A DNA stretch of 64,000 nucleotides. It comes from Aradus depressus. Its lineage: Eukaryota; Arthropoda; Insecta; Hemiptera; Aradidae. Shown one piece after another: positions 11,598 to 22,850 of the stretch. Where the stretch lies: positions 7,990,001 to 8,054,000 of the forward strand of contig OY759218.1 in the NCBI GenBank assembly GCA_963662175.1. Reading direction: 5' to 3'. Positions within the stretch are counted from its first letter, which is position 1. Every line of letters starts with the position of its first letter. The notes below the pieces were generated by a model. That model saw only the letters and a list, made by a program, of their open reading frames with translations. It did not search any database and was not told the origin of the DNA. The position numbers were made by a program, and so were the translations under genes.

Positions 11598-12178
11598 GAA
11601 TCAATATTACGAAGCAGTTAGAAAGGGTTTTTCACTGCTTTCCAATGAGCTCTTTTTCAAAATTCTACTAGAATCAATATTATGAAGCAGTTAGAAAGGG
11701 TTCTTCATTGCTTTCCAATGAGCTCTTTTTCAAAATTAGACGAATCAATTATATGAAGCAGTTAGAAAGGGTTCTTCACTGCTTTCCAATGAGCTCTTTT
11801 TCAAAATTCTACTAGAATCAATATTACGAAGCAGTTAGAAAGGGTTTTTCACTGCTTTCCAATGAGCTCTTTTTCAAAATTCTACTAGAATCAATATTAT
11901 GAAGCAGTTAGAAAGGGTTCTTTATTGCTTTCCAATGAGCTCTTTTTCAAAATTAGACGAATCAATTATATGAAGCAGTTAGAAAGGGTTCTTCACTGCT
12001 TTCCAATGAGCTCTTTTTCAAAATTCTACTAGAATCAATATTATGAAGCAGTTAGAAAGGGTTCTTCACTGCTTTCCAATGAGCTCTTTTTCAAAATTCT
12101 ACTAGAATCAATATTATGAAGCAGTTAGAAAGGGTTCTTCACTGCTTTCCAATGAGCTCTTCTTCAAAATTCTACTAT
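11598..12178 (+). repeat. 71/73-bp tandem array with 217-bp higher-order period
   Basis: Eight units, marked by gaagcagttagaaaggg at 11611, 11684, 11755, 11828, 11901, 11972, 12045 and 12118. The spacings are 73, 71, 73, 73, 71, 73, 73, so the sum over three is 217 throughout. Unit variants recur with the same period: 'ttacgaag' plus 'gtttttcac' in units 1 and 4, and 'aaattagacgaatcaattatatg' at the 2/3 and 5/6 junctions. The triplet therefore was duplicated as a block. Noncoding. Confidence 0.95.
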
Positions 12179-12294
12179 CAGTGGAACCTGAGATAATCAG
12201 GAGTTTCAGAACTTTTCCAACACCGGTATATGAGGGTGATTGAATCGAACGATACTTGAAAAACTGCTACGGTATGGATTCTTCATGTGGGGGC

Positions 12295-12322
<28 letters not shown>
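12295..12322 (+). repeat. 28-base G tract
   Basis: Run of 28 G just after the tandem array. It is a strong candidate for a length error in assembly and could form G-quadruplex if real. Confidence 0.85.
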
Positions 12323-12325
<3 letters not shown>

Positions 12326-12429
12326 TCGCCTTTAGGAAACTTTGATGACTTTGTTCTTGGCCAGGAGATATATCATCTTAAAAGGGGAGGTTTGTAATTA
12401 CTGCCCTTCAAGACAAAAAGAAGAAAGTC

Positions 12430-12690
12430 CGTGAACCACTAGAAATGTACTGCCTCAGCTCAAATTATTTGTAATGATTTGTTATTTCCGCTCTTCGTCC
12501 AACTCAGGGATTGAAAAACAATACACTAAGGAGTTCTGTATCCACATATTAAATTTTTCGTCGATATATTCTTTCCATCGGGAGTCATCGTGTTCATAGA
12601 CATAGAGATATTACATTATATTTTTTTCATTTTTGAATTCAGAAAATATAAAATTTTCATGAAAACTTAAAGATAGAATTTATGAACGAT
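12430..12690 (+). repeat. Dispersed repeat family A, partial copy
   Basis: Contains a decayed 5' motif (gaaatgtactgcctcagctc) at 12442 and the block 'tcgatatattctttccatcgggagtcatcgtgttca' around 12560. It ends in 'tttatgaacgattgggaaag' near 12678. The blocks are in the same order as in the copy at 17390-17632. Confidence 0.6.
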
Positions 12691-14094
12691 TGGGAAAGTG
12701 AAAAATATAAGAAAACAATTGTTTATTCAATTAAGGATTCTAGCGTAGGCGTAAACTTCCCATTTTGTTTGGGAGGCGAATTTCGGAGAGTATGTAAAAA
12801 AAAATGTAATGACACCCAAAAAGATCCTAATGTAATTGGATTTTGGAGGTGCCGCTAGCAAAAACATGAAGAAAAACGGTTAATCAAGTAGCTTCTTTTG
12901 GTCAAATTTAATGTTTGACATCTTGGGACATTTTTTTTTTTTTATCGTTCCCGAATTATAGGTGGGGCGAAATTATGCTCTCCCCTTTCCCCCTCTCCAG
13001 AGATTCGGGGTCAGCCGCTCCTCTTGACTCCCGAATATTACGCCAATGGGTTTTAGAAACATAAAGTTAGATTTCTTTGTCATTAGATTAACTTATCTTA
13101 ATTAAGGTGTTATTTGGTTTCTAATAGTCAGATTAATAGAAAATGTCAAAAATTGAAGGCTGAAAAGAGCTGTGAACTTTTAAAAGACTGTTTGTAACAT
13201 TAGGTATAAGATAGTTTAAAGCCAACTGTTTGAATAACTATTAGCAGCTAAAAAGGCTGTTTGAAGTTAGTCCTATTTTGAAAAACTATTTCCGAGATAT
13301 CTACCAAGTCCCTCTATGAGATATCTCAGTCCCTCCCGCTATTTCTCATTCCCTTACAATCCAACAGTCCCTCACACGGACAATTTAATTAAATTTAAAC
13401 TTTCTCATTAACTATGAATCTCTATGAAGAACTCACGGTAATTCATGTAAGTAGATGAGACCATTCGAAATGCACCACAAAAATGAAAAAATGTAAGTAC
13501 AACACTTTTTTATCTTTTATTTCCAGACTTCCTTAGTTTCAGAAAATCACCCATATATGGTATCCTTCATCCTTCCACTATGGGTCATACCAACCTAGTG
13601 AGCCCATAAGCTGATTTCTATATAAATCCCTTGAAAGGCCTCGGGCTACATCTAATCCTGGCTGAATGAGGACGGCAAGAACCGCAAGACCCGGAGCTCG
13701 TGCGGCCTTAGCCAGTCATATGAGCATCAGGCGCTGGTCACTTCTATAGGGGCTCCAAACAGCCATCCACCCAGAAAATAACTTAAGTGAATTTTTAAAA
13801 ATATAATGGGCTTCTATGTAAGGTAAAGAAAATATGTACAAAGTTAAATTTTGACAAAATTCATCTGGATTTGTATTTATTTTTAGTTTTATACATAGCT
13901 GAACTTGGGATGTGAGAAATGAAGGAACATAAAACTAATAATTCATTAATTATAAATAATAATAATTAGAACGGTTGACCCAAAGGGTCTAGACAACAAC
14001 GGAAAACGTATAATGAAGAAACTTAGAAAAAAAAATACTTATAAAAAAATTAAAAAAGTGGTAGAGACGTGTTTTTTTTTCTTTTTCTCAGCAA
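12691..14094. other. No gene seen; GC-richer island at 13550-13770
   Basis: AT-rich except for about 220 bases around 13550-13770 (ggacggcaagaaccgcaagac, gctcgtgcggcc), which contrast in composition with the surroundings. No open frame or known family was recognised in the island. It may be a TE fragment. Confidence 0.4.
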
Positions 14095-14420
14095 AATCAG
14101 CCGAAGGGAAGGAAAGATGATCACAGGAGGGGCTCAACTCAAAAACCCTAATAACTGACAATGTAAGAATGTATCGACACTAACTTTTATAAGGACTGAG
14201 AAGACTTGTGAATATGAAACCTATTGATATTCAGCCAAATCGTTGTTTTGGTTTTAGAGGGAGGGCGAAAAGGTATTCGATGAACCCAGGTGGGGGAAGT
14301 ACATTGCCAGTGATTCACAGACTTTTTTTTTCTATCTTAAAAGTTTCAAAAAATCCCCACTCATACACAACAGAGTGAACCACTATTATGAAAAACATCG
14401 AAACAAGCTTTTGTCACGCG
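14095..14420 (-). repeat. Dispersed repeat family A, minus-strand copy
   Basis: On the minus strand it begins with the family 5' motif, seen on the plus strand as 'gggggaagtacattgcc' at 14292. It then runs through 'ctccctctaaaaccaaaac' and 'gctgaatatcaataggttt', the usual block order. The plus-strand text 'atgtatcgacactaactttta' (14169) is the reversed 'tttgtgtcgatacattcat' block. Confidence 0.65.
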
Positions 14421-15266
14421 AATGGCGAAAATAGGCACATCATATCCTTTAAAAGAAGATTTGCATTAAAAAAAGAAGTGAACAGTTATTTTTTCATACA
14501 TAACTGAAGATCTGGGCTCTAGAGAAATTATACACAACAAAAAATAACAGATACCAAGAAATAATAGAAAATATATTTTTCCAGTAGGCTAAAATGTTTG
14601 TTATTCTGAAAAGGCTGCTTACAGTTCTGGTCACACTGATACTAATTGTAAACAGCAAATAAATGGATAGGAATATAACTCCTAAATTGCCCAGTCATAA
14701 CTCTCAATAAGACTCTAATTGAAAAAAAAAAACAGAAAAATACATAAAAGGTGTTGCCTCCTAGCTCTACTGTGGGAATGTTGTCTACACAGGTTTTAGA
14801 AGCTGACGAATAGTAGCAGACATCGCAGAGGCTCGCGACCATGTCCCCTCCAAAGAATGTCATGCTCAACGTTTGTTTACGTCTCGCATAAAAAAAAAGG
14901 GCCTCGGAGGGTTCGAAACCATCTTTCGCACAGTAGGCAAGGCCGCTACAGAAGGATTCCGAATGAAGAACGAACATCTTATAGTATATAATTATTTGAA
15001 TTTGTATTTTTTCAATATTCATTCTACTTCATAATCAATAGGGTACCATCATAGGTTTAGTAATACAGTATTTCTATTGGAAGAAATAAATCTGCAGCAA
15101 TTAGTAAATTGAAAAAAATCAAGAAAAACTGTCTTTGTATTAGAATCGAGCTAGAACAGGGCAGCGACTTGTAGAGATCTCGTTCTTTCTGCTTGAATAG
15201 AGAGAACTATAAGGACGTTAGAAATTTATCCATTGGTCATCTATTCTCCATTGGACAGAATTAATG
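14421..15266. other. No gene supported
   Basis: A 126-codon frame on the minus strand (15022-14642) has a hydrophobic Phe-rich stretch but no recognised motif. It is probably chance. Confidence 0.3.
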
Positions 15267-16066
15267 TTTTTTTTTTTACAAATAGATATTTACAGCTATA
15301 TAAAAATAAATACAACAAAAAAAAAGCAAAAAGAGAGATAATGGCAGTGTCAAGACGGGAGAAATCACCCATTGGGGACACTGCATAGTCACTGATTTAC
15401 TCTCATTTGTAACTAATCACTCTCACTGCTGCTGCTAAAGAGGTCTCCAGGCCATTGACGCTTAAGCCGTCGTTGAGGAAGTGTGGCAGAAACGAGGGCA
15501 CAGACTAGAGGATTATTGTGGGAACTAAGAAGGGAAAATAATTTTTTGTACTTGGATTTAGCGACTTCGTTGACAAAAGGTACGTTAAGGTATGTGTGAA
15601 GAGTTTTGTTGGATACGTAATAAGGAGTATTGGCTATTTTACGAAGCATTTTGGATTGAAAGGATTGGATGCGCTGGAGATTGGAAGCCTTGGCAGAACC
15701 CAAGATTTCAAATCCGTAAATCCACATAGGTTTGAGTACTGCGTTGTGTATAAGTCGTTTTGTTTTCAAAGTTAATTTGGATCTTTTGTCAAGTAGTCTT
15801 AGTAAAAGTTTATAACGTCTGTTCATTTATTGTCTTTTCAGTCTCTTGTGAGGATTCCAAGTTAGTCGTTTGTCGAGTATGAGGCCTAGATAGCGGACTT
15901 CGTTTTTTAAAGGGATGGGATTTTTGTTAAGGTACTCTGGAGGGCAGGTATATTTTCGATGAAGGGTGAAGACGATGTGAACTAATTTCGTGTGGTTCAC
16001 CTTCACTCTCCACTTTGCAAGTATTAGACGCCAAAATAAATTTAACAAAATTATTCAAAAATTGGA
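15267..16066 (-). pseudogene. Jockey-clade LINE, reverse transcriptase C-terminal part
   Basis: Relic of ORF2 of a Jockey-type non-LTR retrotransposon. From about 16060 the minus strand reads WRVKVNHTKLVHIVFTLHR, NPIPLKNEVRYLGLILDKRL (the YLG-hxLD-xxL block after the RT palm) and LTWNPHKRLKRQ. A single in-frame TAA at 15827-15829 is followed by the thumb and C-terminal region (PMWIYGFEILGSAKASN, IQSFQSKMLRKI) ending at 15413 with RRLKRQWPGDL. The related copy at 27.4 kb has Glu at the stop position, so one GAA-to-TAA change explains the break. A T run at 15269-15278 on the plus strand is consistent with the 3' poly(A) tail. The FADD catalytic part is missing, as in 5'-truncated LINE insertions. 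Confidence 0.9.
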
Positions 16067-16239
16067 AAAACTCGTTATTCATCTATTTATCTGTTTCCAT
16101 CCACCAGGCGTCGACAAGAACCTGCCCTGGAACGATCTAAATAGCACTATTTCCATCATATAGAAAAATATGTTTTGTCTGGAGATACAAGGTATTGAGT
16201 TTTGGTATGGAGGAAGGAAAGAGCAGGATAGGGTGGAGT

Positions 16240-16345
16240 GATGGATTAAAGTAGAAAACCATTAGGAAGGACAACTTACACATGATTAACTGTCCAGCAA
16301 CTGGTCCTAGTAGCCAATAGCTGTGCCAGCAACCAATATCAAGTA
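16240..16345 (+). repeat. Diverged duplicate of 17795-17910
   Basis: Shares 'gagtgatggatta/gaaag', 'aaaccattag', 'acatgattaact' and a run of 'ccag(c/t)a' words with 17795-17910, about 1.55 kb away. It may be a small dispersed repeat with a short internal slippage region. Confidence 0.5.
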
Positions 16346-16802
16346 AGTAGGGTCAATGAATACTTGAGGGAAACAAAATTAACCCAAATTCTAACAATGA
16401 CAATTTCCTCCTAAATTGTCCCATTTCAGGTTGAAAAGCCTCAAAATGGCATCTAAACCAATTTTTCAAAAACCTCCTTTATGCAGACACTTTTTGGTGT
16501 AATATTGGTTCCAGACACTTAGTTTCTTTCAAATTGGAGTGATTTTTTTTTGTTGATTTATCGAAAACATTTTCCTGGTTTTTTAATAGAATTTCCCAGG
16601 GGAAAAGAAAATGACAGAATGAATTAGGTAATTCGCGTTTTAAGGCCTCAAATTGGCGTCTAACCTTGATTTGACAAAATAATGAAAATTGACTAGGAAG
16701 GGTTTGACCAACCGAACTATGTTATTCTTCTTTATTGTGTTATTTCTTTCATGTAAATATACGTATGTTGAAGCTTCTTTATTCACAATAAAAAAGTCAT
16801 CG

Positions 16803-17632
16803 ATGAATCACCGGCTATGTACTTCACCAGCAAGAATTAATCAATTATGTTTTCACTCTCTCTCCAAAGCCCATCATACGTTTGGGCTAAAACTCAGTAT
16901 TTGACTTACATAGTGGCTTCCGAATCCTCATACTAAATTTTGTGTCGATACATTAATTAAATCGGCAGTTATTAGGTTATTTAAGTTGAGCCCTTCTCAG
17001 GTCCCCCTTCACTTCGACCGATTTTGCGAAAAAGTAATAGGTGCCATCCTTGTGAGTTTCTGAATTTAAATATCAAATTTCATGTCATTCATTACATCAG
17101 CAGATATTGGGATATTTGAGTTGAGCCCTCTCTGATCCCTCCTCCCCTTCGAAAACTAGTAAATGTCATTCTTAAAGGGCTTTGAATGTACATATAAAAT
17201 CATATGAAAATAATAATAATCCCCTAATCCCCCCTTCCCTTAGGCCGATTCGGCTGAAAATTAATAGGTGTTGACCTAAGAAGGCTTGAATGTACATATG
17301 AAATTTTGTGTCAATACATTCATCACAACGGCAGTTATCTAAGTTTCATCTGTGTTAAGCTGAGTTTTTGTGTTAAGCCTCCCTCCTTTTTGACCGATTT
17401 AGCTGAAAATCAAAAGGTGTCGTCCTTAGACGGTTCTGAATACATTTATAAAATTTCGTGTCGATACATTCATTCCATCGGGAGTTATCGTGTTCACAAA
17501 CAAACACGACAGACATTTCATTTTCATTTTTGGAATCAGGAGGTTGGAAAATATGAAATTCCGAAAACTCCGCATCGAATTTTTGACCGATTACATAACT
17601 TCCCCTACTCCTCGTAAATAACGAATAAAATA
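16803..17632 (+). repeat. Dispersed repeat family A, long copy with internal tandem units
   Basis: The most complete copy. The 5' motif (ccggctatgtacttcaccag, 16811) is followed by about five degenerate units. Each runs 'ccgatttggctgaaaatcaa', 'taggtgtcgtccttaag', 'ttctgaat...cataaaatttcgtg', 'tcgatacattcattacatcg', 'gcagttattgg', 'gagttgagccc'. The cagtta(t/c)-type marker recurs at about 16965, 17101, (decayed near 17210), 17331 and 17482. The 3' end is 'ttttggaatcaggaggttgg', then 'ttgaccgattacataacttc' at 17584 and a decayed hairpin. Noncoding. Confidence 0.75.
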
Positions 17633-17794
17633 CCATATACTGTGGTAATTCTTTTTTAGCAACTGTTTAGCTGTCCATTCTAATGAAAAATAGGTAGTTA
17701 CAATTGAAAATATATGAATTAGGTGGAATGTGGTATTTAGGATAAATGGTGCGACTGAGGACCCAACCGTAGCCTACAGTAGAGAAGAGTGATG

Positions 17795-17910
17795 GATGAA
17801 AGAGGTAAACCATTAGAGGAGCAGACCTGTCTCACATCACATCACATGATTAACTAGACCAAGTAGCCAGTATCCAGTAGCAGGTAGCCAGTAACCAGTA
17901 GCCAGTAGCA
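17795..17910 (+). repeat. Diverged duplicate of 16240-16345 with 'ccagtagc' slippage
   Basis: Contains several near-tandem 'gtagccagta' words between 17860 and 17905 and the flanking blocks listed for 16240-16345. Confidence 0.5.
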
Positions 17911-18719
17911 TGGCCAATACTAACCAAAATTCGATCTGAAAATCTTGATTTTCATATCATTTTAATACGTTAAACTACAGATAGTTATTCAAAAACAGTG
18001 GGGGATTTTTCAAAATTTCGTATATTTCCGGTTTTATTACGGTTTAAAGTTTCAATTAAGTTTTAGCTTTTTGAACGCTTATATCTAGAGCCCTGATCGA
18101 GCGAGTTTGATGCGCACTAGGACTAGCATGTTATGATCTTGTGGCGGCCCACAAGCCAGGTACAAATAATAATTCTTCCAAAACCTCCTCAAACTGAGTA
18201 GGAGACGACCGGAAGCTCCTATTTGACACGTCAAGTAAACAGAAGTGCGGCAAGTCCCCTTTTCTAAAATAACTAGGTGTCGAAACGATGCCCCGTTTCA
18301 AAATTCAAAACGCCTTTTATATAAAGTTAACATATATATTTATTAAGTGGTATAACAAACTTACTTTCTGTTATTGTTAGAGGTATGCTACGGCACCCTT
18401 CAATGTGTGATGCGTGAACAGTTAACTCTATAAGTACTACTATTATTTTTCTAACATTAATCGAATTAATTTTTAATTCACTCCTTTTATGGCAGTTTTA
18501 TTGGTGCAAACTGATTCACATAAAGAATAAATAAAAAAAACTTCTCAACCATAAGGATGTGCCCCGCCACCTCCCTTTAAATCCATAATGTCATCATGTC
18601 TAGTTCGGATAGGTGATGCCTTTTCTCGATCATAAAAAAAAACAGAAATATTCTGCCCAGGTAAGGGATACTTTATATGAATCTCTAGAAAGTTATCATC
18701 GAAAATAGCAGATCACCTC

Positions 18720-19108
18720 AAAATAGATAGTCATACGTGACATAGACAATGTACTTCCCCCAACTCAAATCAAAGACAAAGTAATTTTCCACACATTGTT
18801 ATGGGCAAAACAGTAAAGAAAAAAAAATCAAAACTAGAAACCATAAGACAAAGTGTACTTCATCTATCATATGACCATAGGAGAAATGTTTTTCCAACAC
18901 TCTTCAAATTTTGAAAAATCTTTTTCCGTAATATTTTAATGAATGTCTGGGTTAACTTCACAATTTGCATAATACATTTCGTGTTCAAATATTCATTTTC
19001 ATCAGGAATGATTAGGGTATTAGAAGGGGTGTGTGGGGAGGGGGGAAGGACAAGACATTTTTGACCGATCACATAACTTCCAATATACTATGTTTAGCTG
19101 CGGAAGTA
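18720..19108 (+). repeat. Dispersed repeat family A, short copy with both ends
   Basis: Begins with 'gacaatgtacttcccccaac' (18745) and ends with 'ttgaccgatcacataacttcc' (19055) and 'gcggaagtaaaaactag' (19089-19105). At the 3' end ACTTCC and GGAAGT pair around a loop and AAAAACTAG follows, the clearest example of the terminal hairpin in the window. The middle is short, so this is a deletion derivative. Confidence 0.7.
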
Positions 19109-19430
19109 AAAACTAGTGTAATGAAGCGTCTCTCATTATATATATATTATATATTTCTACTCTAGTTAAATAAAAGTCTTCATAATCAAGGTATCATTAA
19201 AATAAAAATGTAAGGTTGTAGAAAAAACTAGAAAAAAAAATAAGAGATAATTAATTTGCATTTTAATTACTCCGTGACATTAATTAAATATATTTACTGG
19301 AAAATACAATTTTTTCCTGTTTTTCAACTACCAAACAATCTCGCTAAGTATATATGACCGATATTTCATTTTATATTTTGTAATTAAATGTATTCTACTC
19401 ATAATGAGACTGGGGTAGCTTAAAGCACAC

Positions 19431-19700
19431 TCATTTTTACTTCTCTAGTAAACTATACGAAGTATAGAGGATTTTATGTAATCGGTCAAAAATTCGATGT
19501 AGAGTTTCTCTGGAATTTTATGTTCTCCGACCCTTGAATCCAAAAATGAAATAAATGTCTTGATTTTCTGTTGACACGATAACTCCAATAGAATGAATAT
19601 GAAATGTTGAACCGACTAACTTTCAGCCAAAATCAGTCAAAGGGAAGAGTTGGACCAGAGCGAGAGCTCAACGACGAAACTCGAATATAATAAATAAAAC
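19431..19700 (-). repeat. Dispersed repeat family A, minus-strand 3' half
   Basis: The plus strand reads 'ttacttctctagtaaactat' then 'aatcggtcaaaaattcgatg' (19480), 'cttgaatccaaaaatgaaat' and 'gttgacacgataactcc', the reversed order of the 3' end seen at 17390-17632. The terminal hairpin is at the left (about 19438-19470). Confidence 0.7.
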
Positions 19701-20524
19701 CGAATAAAACTCTCGATGGAATGATATATATCGATATGAAACTTTATACGTGGATACAGAAGTTTATAAGTAGAACATCCAACGATAAATCGGGCAAAAA
19801 AGAAGAATGGTTTGCAAGGAGAGCGGAAACTTATTTTACTACAAATAATTCGAACTGTGGAATTAGCATTGATAAAAATGAAGTCGGGAGAAAGAGGTTC
19901 TTTTCATAGTTGCCTCGCCCCCACCCCCATTCCCACTTAAACTCTAGTTTCATCAAAATCCATCAGTCAAATTGGAAACTCATGACGAAAAAAACAATAT
20001 TTTCAACGAGATTCTAGAATTTATTTATTTTTAATGACCATTTGCTTATTTAAAGTGTGGTAAATCTAAATTTTCACACCAATAAATTATTTACAAAAAA
20101 CGAAACGTGCAACTAACCACAATGAAATTCAAAATAAGTGAAACGAACCTTGAATGATTTTCTCAGAAGCCGGAAGTGAATACTTTTCAAGCCGAAAGAG
20201 TGTTCTGACGATTACATTTGAAGTAATTTTACAAATATACAGTATTATAAAAATACACTTCAGAAAACATTTACAGGTAAAACACAAGAATTTTAAAACT
20301 CAAAAGTCGTAACTGCTATCAACAGAGAGAAAAAAAGTTTAAATCTATAAAGAAAATAATTAAAAAAAATTAATTAAATAGTTTAAAAAAATAGATTTTA
20401 GCAAAAGTCGTAATCACTCCGGAAATGAGTCGTACATTTTTTGACCGAACATTTATAATTTGTCGAATACATACTAAAGTATTTATAGTTTTTTAAAGGA
20501 AATTTTTTTAAAGTATAATGTTAT
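19701..20524. other. No gene seen
   Basis: AT-rich. A 62-codon plus-strand frame at 19721-19909 has no recognisable motif. Nothing else is supportable. Confidence 0.35.
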
Positions 20525-20715
20525 TTTTATTATTATTATTATTTGGTCTTTTGTACGATGCATATTAGCCATGCCTCTATAACGGTGTTATTTGGTTGTT
20601 TACACAACATCCATGTCCCCGGGAGGGAGTGCTATCTATAAAATAAAACTCTCTCCCGGACGGGATTCGAACCCGCAACAATAGTAAGAAGACCTCTAGA
20701 CCACACGGTCACCAT
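20525..20715 (-). repeat. tRNA-derived SINE, family S2
   Basis: On the minus strand the right end reads as a tRNA-like head: A-box 'tgaccgtgtggtctagagg' with GACC/GGTC able to form a D-stem, then B-box 'gcgggttcgaatcccgt' with a paired T-arm. The anticodon arm and acceptor stem do not pair well, so it is not a working tRNA gene. The body runs left through 'gggacatggatgttgtgt' and ends in an (AAT)n-type tail, seen on the plus strand as a TTATTATTATT run at about 20525-20545. Similar flanks (aagtataa / aagttataa) at each side could be the target duplication. Confidence 0.7.
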
Positions 20716-21123
20716 GGCCCCAAGTTATAAAAACTATACAAAAATATCTTATTAAAATATTTGTAGGTAAATAAAGTAAATGTAAAACGCGATAAACGGA
20801 AACAATTGAAAATAATACATTTTTCCTCAACACGATTTAAATGAGTAAAAATAATGGGTCGAATCTACTCCGGAAATCAAACGAAGCTTTTCAGGCAGAA
20901 GTGTGCTCTGACGAAAACATTCTAACGTATATTTTTTATGTATATATATATACAAAAATATTTTAAAATAATGAAAATACAACTAACATTGGAAAAATCC
21001 AAGATTACAAACGAGAGTTTGGTAGAGATCGCACCAACCGGAAGTGCTCACGCAGAAAAATTGTTCTGTCAAATATACATCAATGTAGATTTTTTAAATA
21101 AATATGTATATATATGCATGTAA

Positions 21124-21889
21124 AAATGCAATATATATTATATTATATATTTAAACGTGCCTTATATAAATATTGATATGTATATGAAGAAAATTTTGGA
21201 AAATAACGAAGAAAAATCAAATAGAAAAAATAAAAAAATTAACATGTACAACAAAAACATTTATGGAAAAATAATTGGATAAATGAAAAAAAAATATATA
21301 TATTTTTTTAAGCGTTTAAACGAACAGTACCTAACTGTGAAACGTCCATAGGACGGCCGCATTGCAGTGGGGAGCCAGGAACAGACTGAGAGTCGGGCCA
21401 CGGAGACCACCCCCTTCCCCCTCCCAAAACCCCCAACACGGCCCCCCCCCGAACCTAGCCCCTCAAAACCCAAGTGTAACAATAAGTACTGACTAACGAA
21501 TGGGCTCAACTAACACCAAAAAATGCTAATGGAGAGAGGGGACAGTGGAATTCAAACGTAGATACCATTTCTTTTTTTATGAAATATTTGTAACCAACTA
21601 AGTTTTCGCTTTCCCTCTAAACTCTTGGCTGAAAATCAATAGGTCGTCCTTTGAAGTTCTGAATCCACTACATCGGCAGTTATTAGAGGTATTATTTGAA
21701 GTTTACTTTGAATGAACACCATTGTTTGATTTTTTTTTTTTTTTAATTGTTGATTTAGTGCAGCCAATGAAAAACATTATTTTTACAAGCACTTAGTAAC
21801 TCAGAGTGTTATCTTCAATAGTTTTAGAGATATTTCCTATTAATTAATTCACTAAAAATACCTAATTTTCTGGGCAGCAAAGAGCTTAA
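21124..21889. other. No gene; AT-rich with a GC-richer patch and family A scrap
   Basis: A GC-richer, C-rich patch at 21340-21460 gives a spurious minus-strand frame. 'ctctggctgaaaatcaatagg' at about 21625 and 'acatcggcagttattagagg' at 21672 are a family A fragment on the plus strand. Confidence 0.45.
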
Positions 21890-22245
21890 CTCAAAAATTC
21901 CAATAGCTGCCGATGTAATGAATGTATCGACACAAACTTTTGTATGAGGATTCAGAAGTCCCTGAGTAAGACAACTACCGGTTCAACTAAATCGTCGATA
22001 GGTTTTAGAGGGAGAGCCAAAATTAAGTTGATTAATTCGTGCTGGGGAAGTAAATTGCCGGTGATTATCTGACGATTGTTTTTTCTTGGGTATTTTTTAA
22101 TCTTTCTTCGTGTTGAATAATGAAAACTGATGTTGCATATTGGACTATGAGAGTTCTGAATGACACAATCATTACCCATGAAACATTCACATTTGTTATC
22201 TGCTAACTGATAGGTAAACAAAATTTTCACTATCGCTTTACGAAT
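21890..22245 (-). repeat. Dispersed repeat family A, minus-strand 5' part
   Basis: The plus strand shows the reversed blocks 'tgccgatgtaatgaatgtat' (21907), 'gattcagaagtccctgagta' and 'aatcgtcgataggttttaga', then the reversed 5' motif 'gctggggaagtaaattgccg' at 22041. The reading frame across it (22230-21952, minus) is incidental. Confidence 0.6.
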
Positions 22246-22439
22246 TATTCATCGTGGGTTGGAATGAATCGTTAATATTTTCGTAGAACACCCATTGAGA
22301 ATGTTATTTAATTCATAGAGACACCACGAAACACATCTACTGCCCCCAACAGGAACACGTAGATTTTTTATGTATTAGCAGGTTCTCCCGGCGTAAATAA
22401 CTGAGCCCTTAATTAAAATGGTAACATGAAGTGGCCCTA

Positions 22440-22700
22440 ATTACAAAAACTAATGGCAGAGCTCAACAGAGAGAGTGCTATATTGGAAGTGCCACAGGGC
22501 TCCATCTTGAGACCTATCCTATTTTTTTTGTGATCAGGAATGGCATTTCTCAATACGTCAATTCTTCGACGACACAACTCATATCTACAAAAGTAAGGAA
22601 TATTCTCAGGTTATAATGTGTTTTAGTTCATTGAATGTGTGGTTGATTAACAATAAGATACTTCTGAATAAACACTCTCTTTCTCATCGGTCGAAATCAA
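22440..22700 (+). pseudogene. LINE reverse transcriptase fragment
   Basis: The plus strand encodes, with frameshifts, ESAILEVPQGSILRPILFF (the conserved VPQGSxLGPxLF motif of non-LTR RTs). After a frame change it reads FFDDTTHIYKSK (the F-A-DDT catalytic motif, with Phe for Ala), then WLINNKILLNKHS, matching the WxxxNKLxLNxxK block that follows it. This is a short inactive fragment of a CR1/Jockey-like element, joined on the right to a family A fragment (about 22700-22850). Confidence 0.7.
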
Positions 22701-22850
22701 GAAGTGCTCCTACTCAGGCACTTTTCAATCCTCGTATAACATTTTGTGTCCATATATTCATTACATCGGCAGGTATAGAGTTTTTGAGACAACCCCCTTA
22801 TTTCTTTAGCCGATTCGGTTGAAAATTAGTAGATGTCGTCTTAATGGAGT
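22700..22850 (+). repeat. Dispersed repeat family A fragment
   Basis: Contains 'ctactcaggcacttttcaat', 'attttgtgtccatatattca', 'ttacatcggcaggta' and 'agccgattcggttgaaaatt' in the usual family order. Confidence 0.65.

Noticed and set aside
14642..15022. A 126-codon minus-strand membrane-like protein
   Set aside because: Hydrophobic Phe-rich content comes from T-rich DNA; no motif, no splice context.
20640..20715. A functional tRNA gene
   Set aside because: A- and B-box words are present, but the anticodon and acceptor stems do not pair and the sequence runs into a SINE body with an AAT tail.
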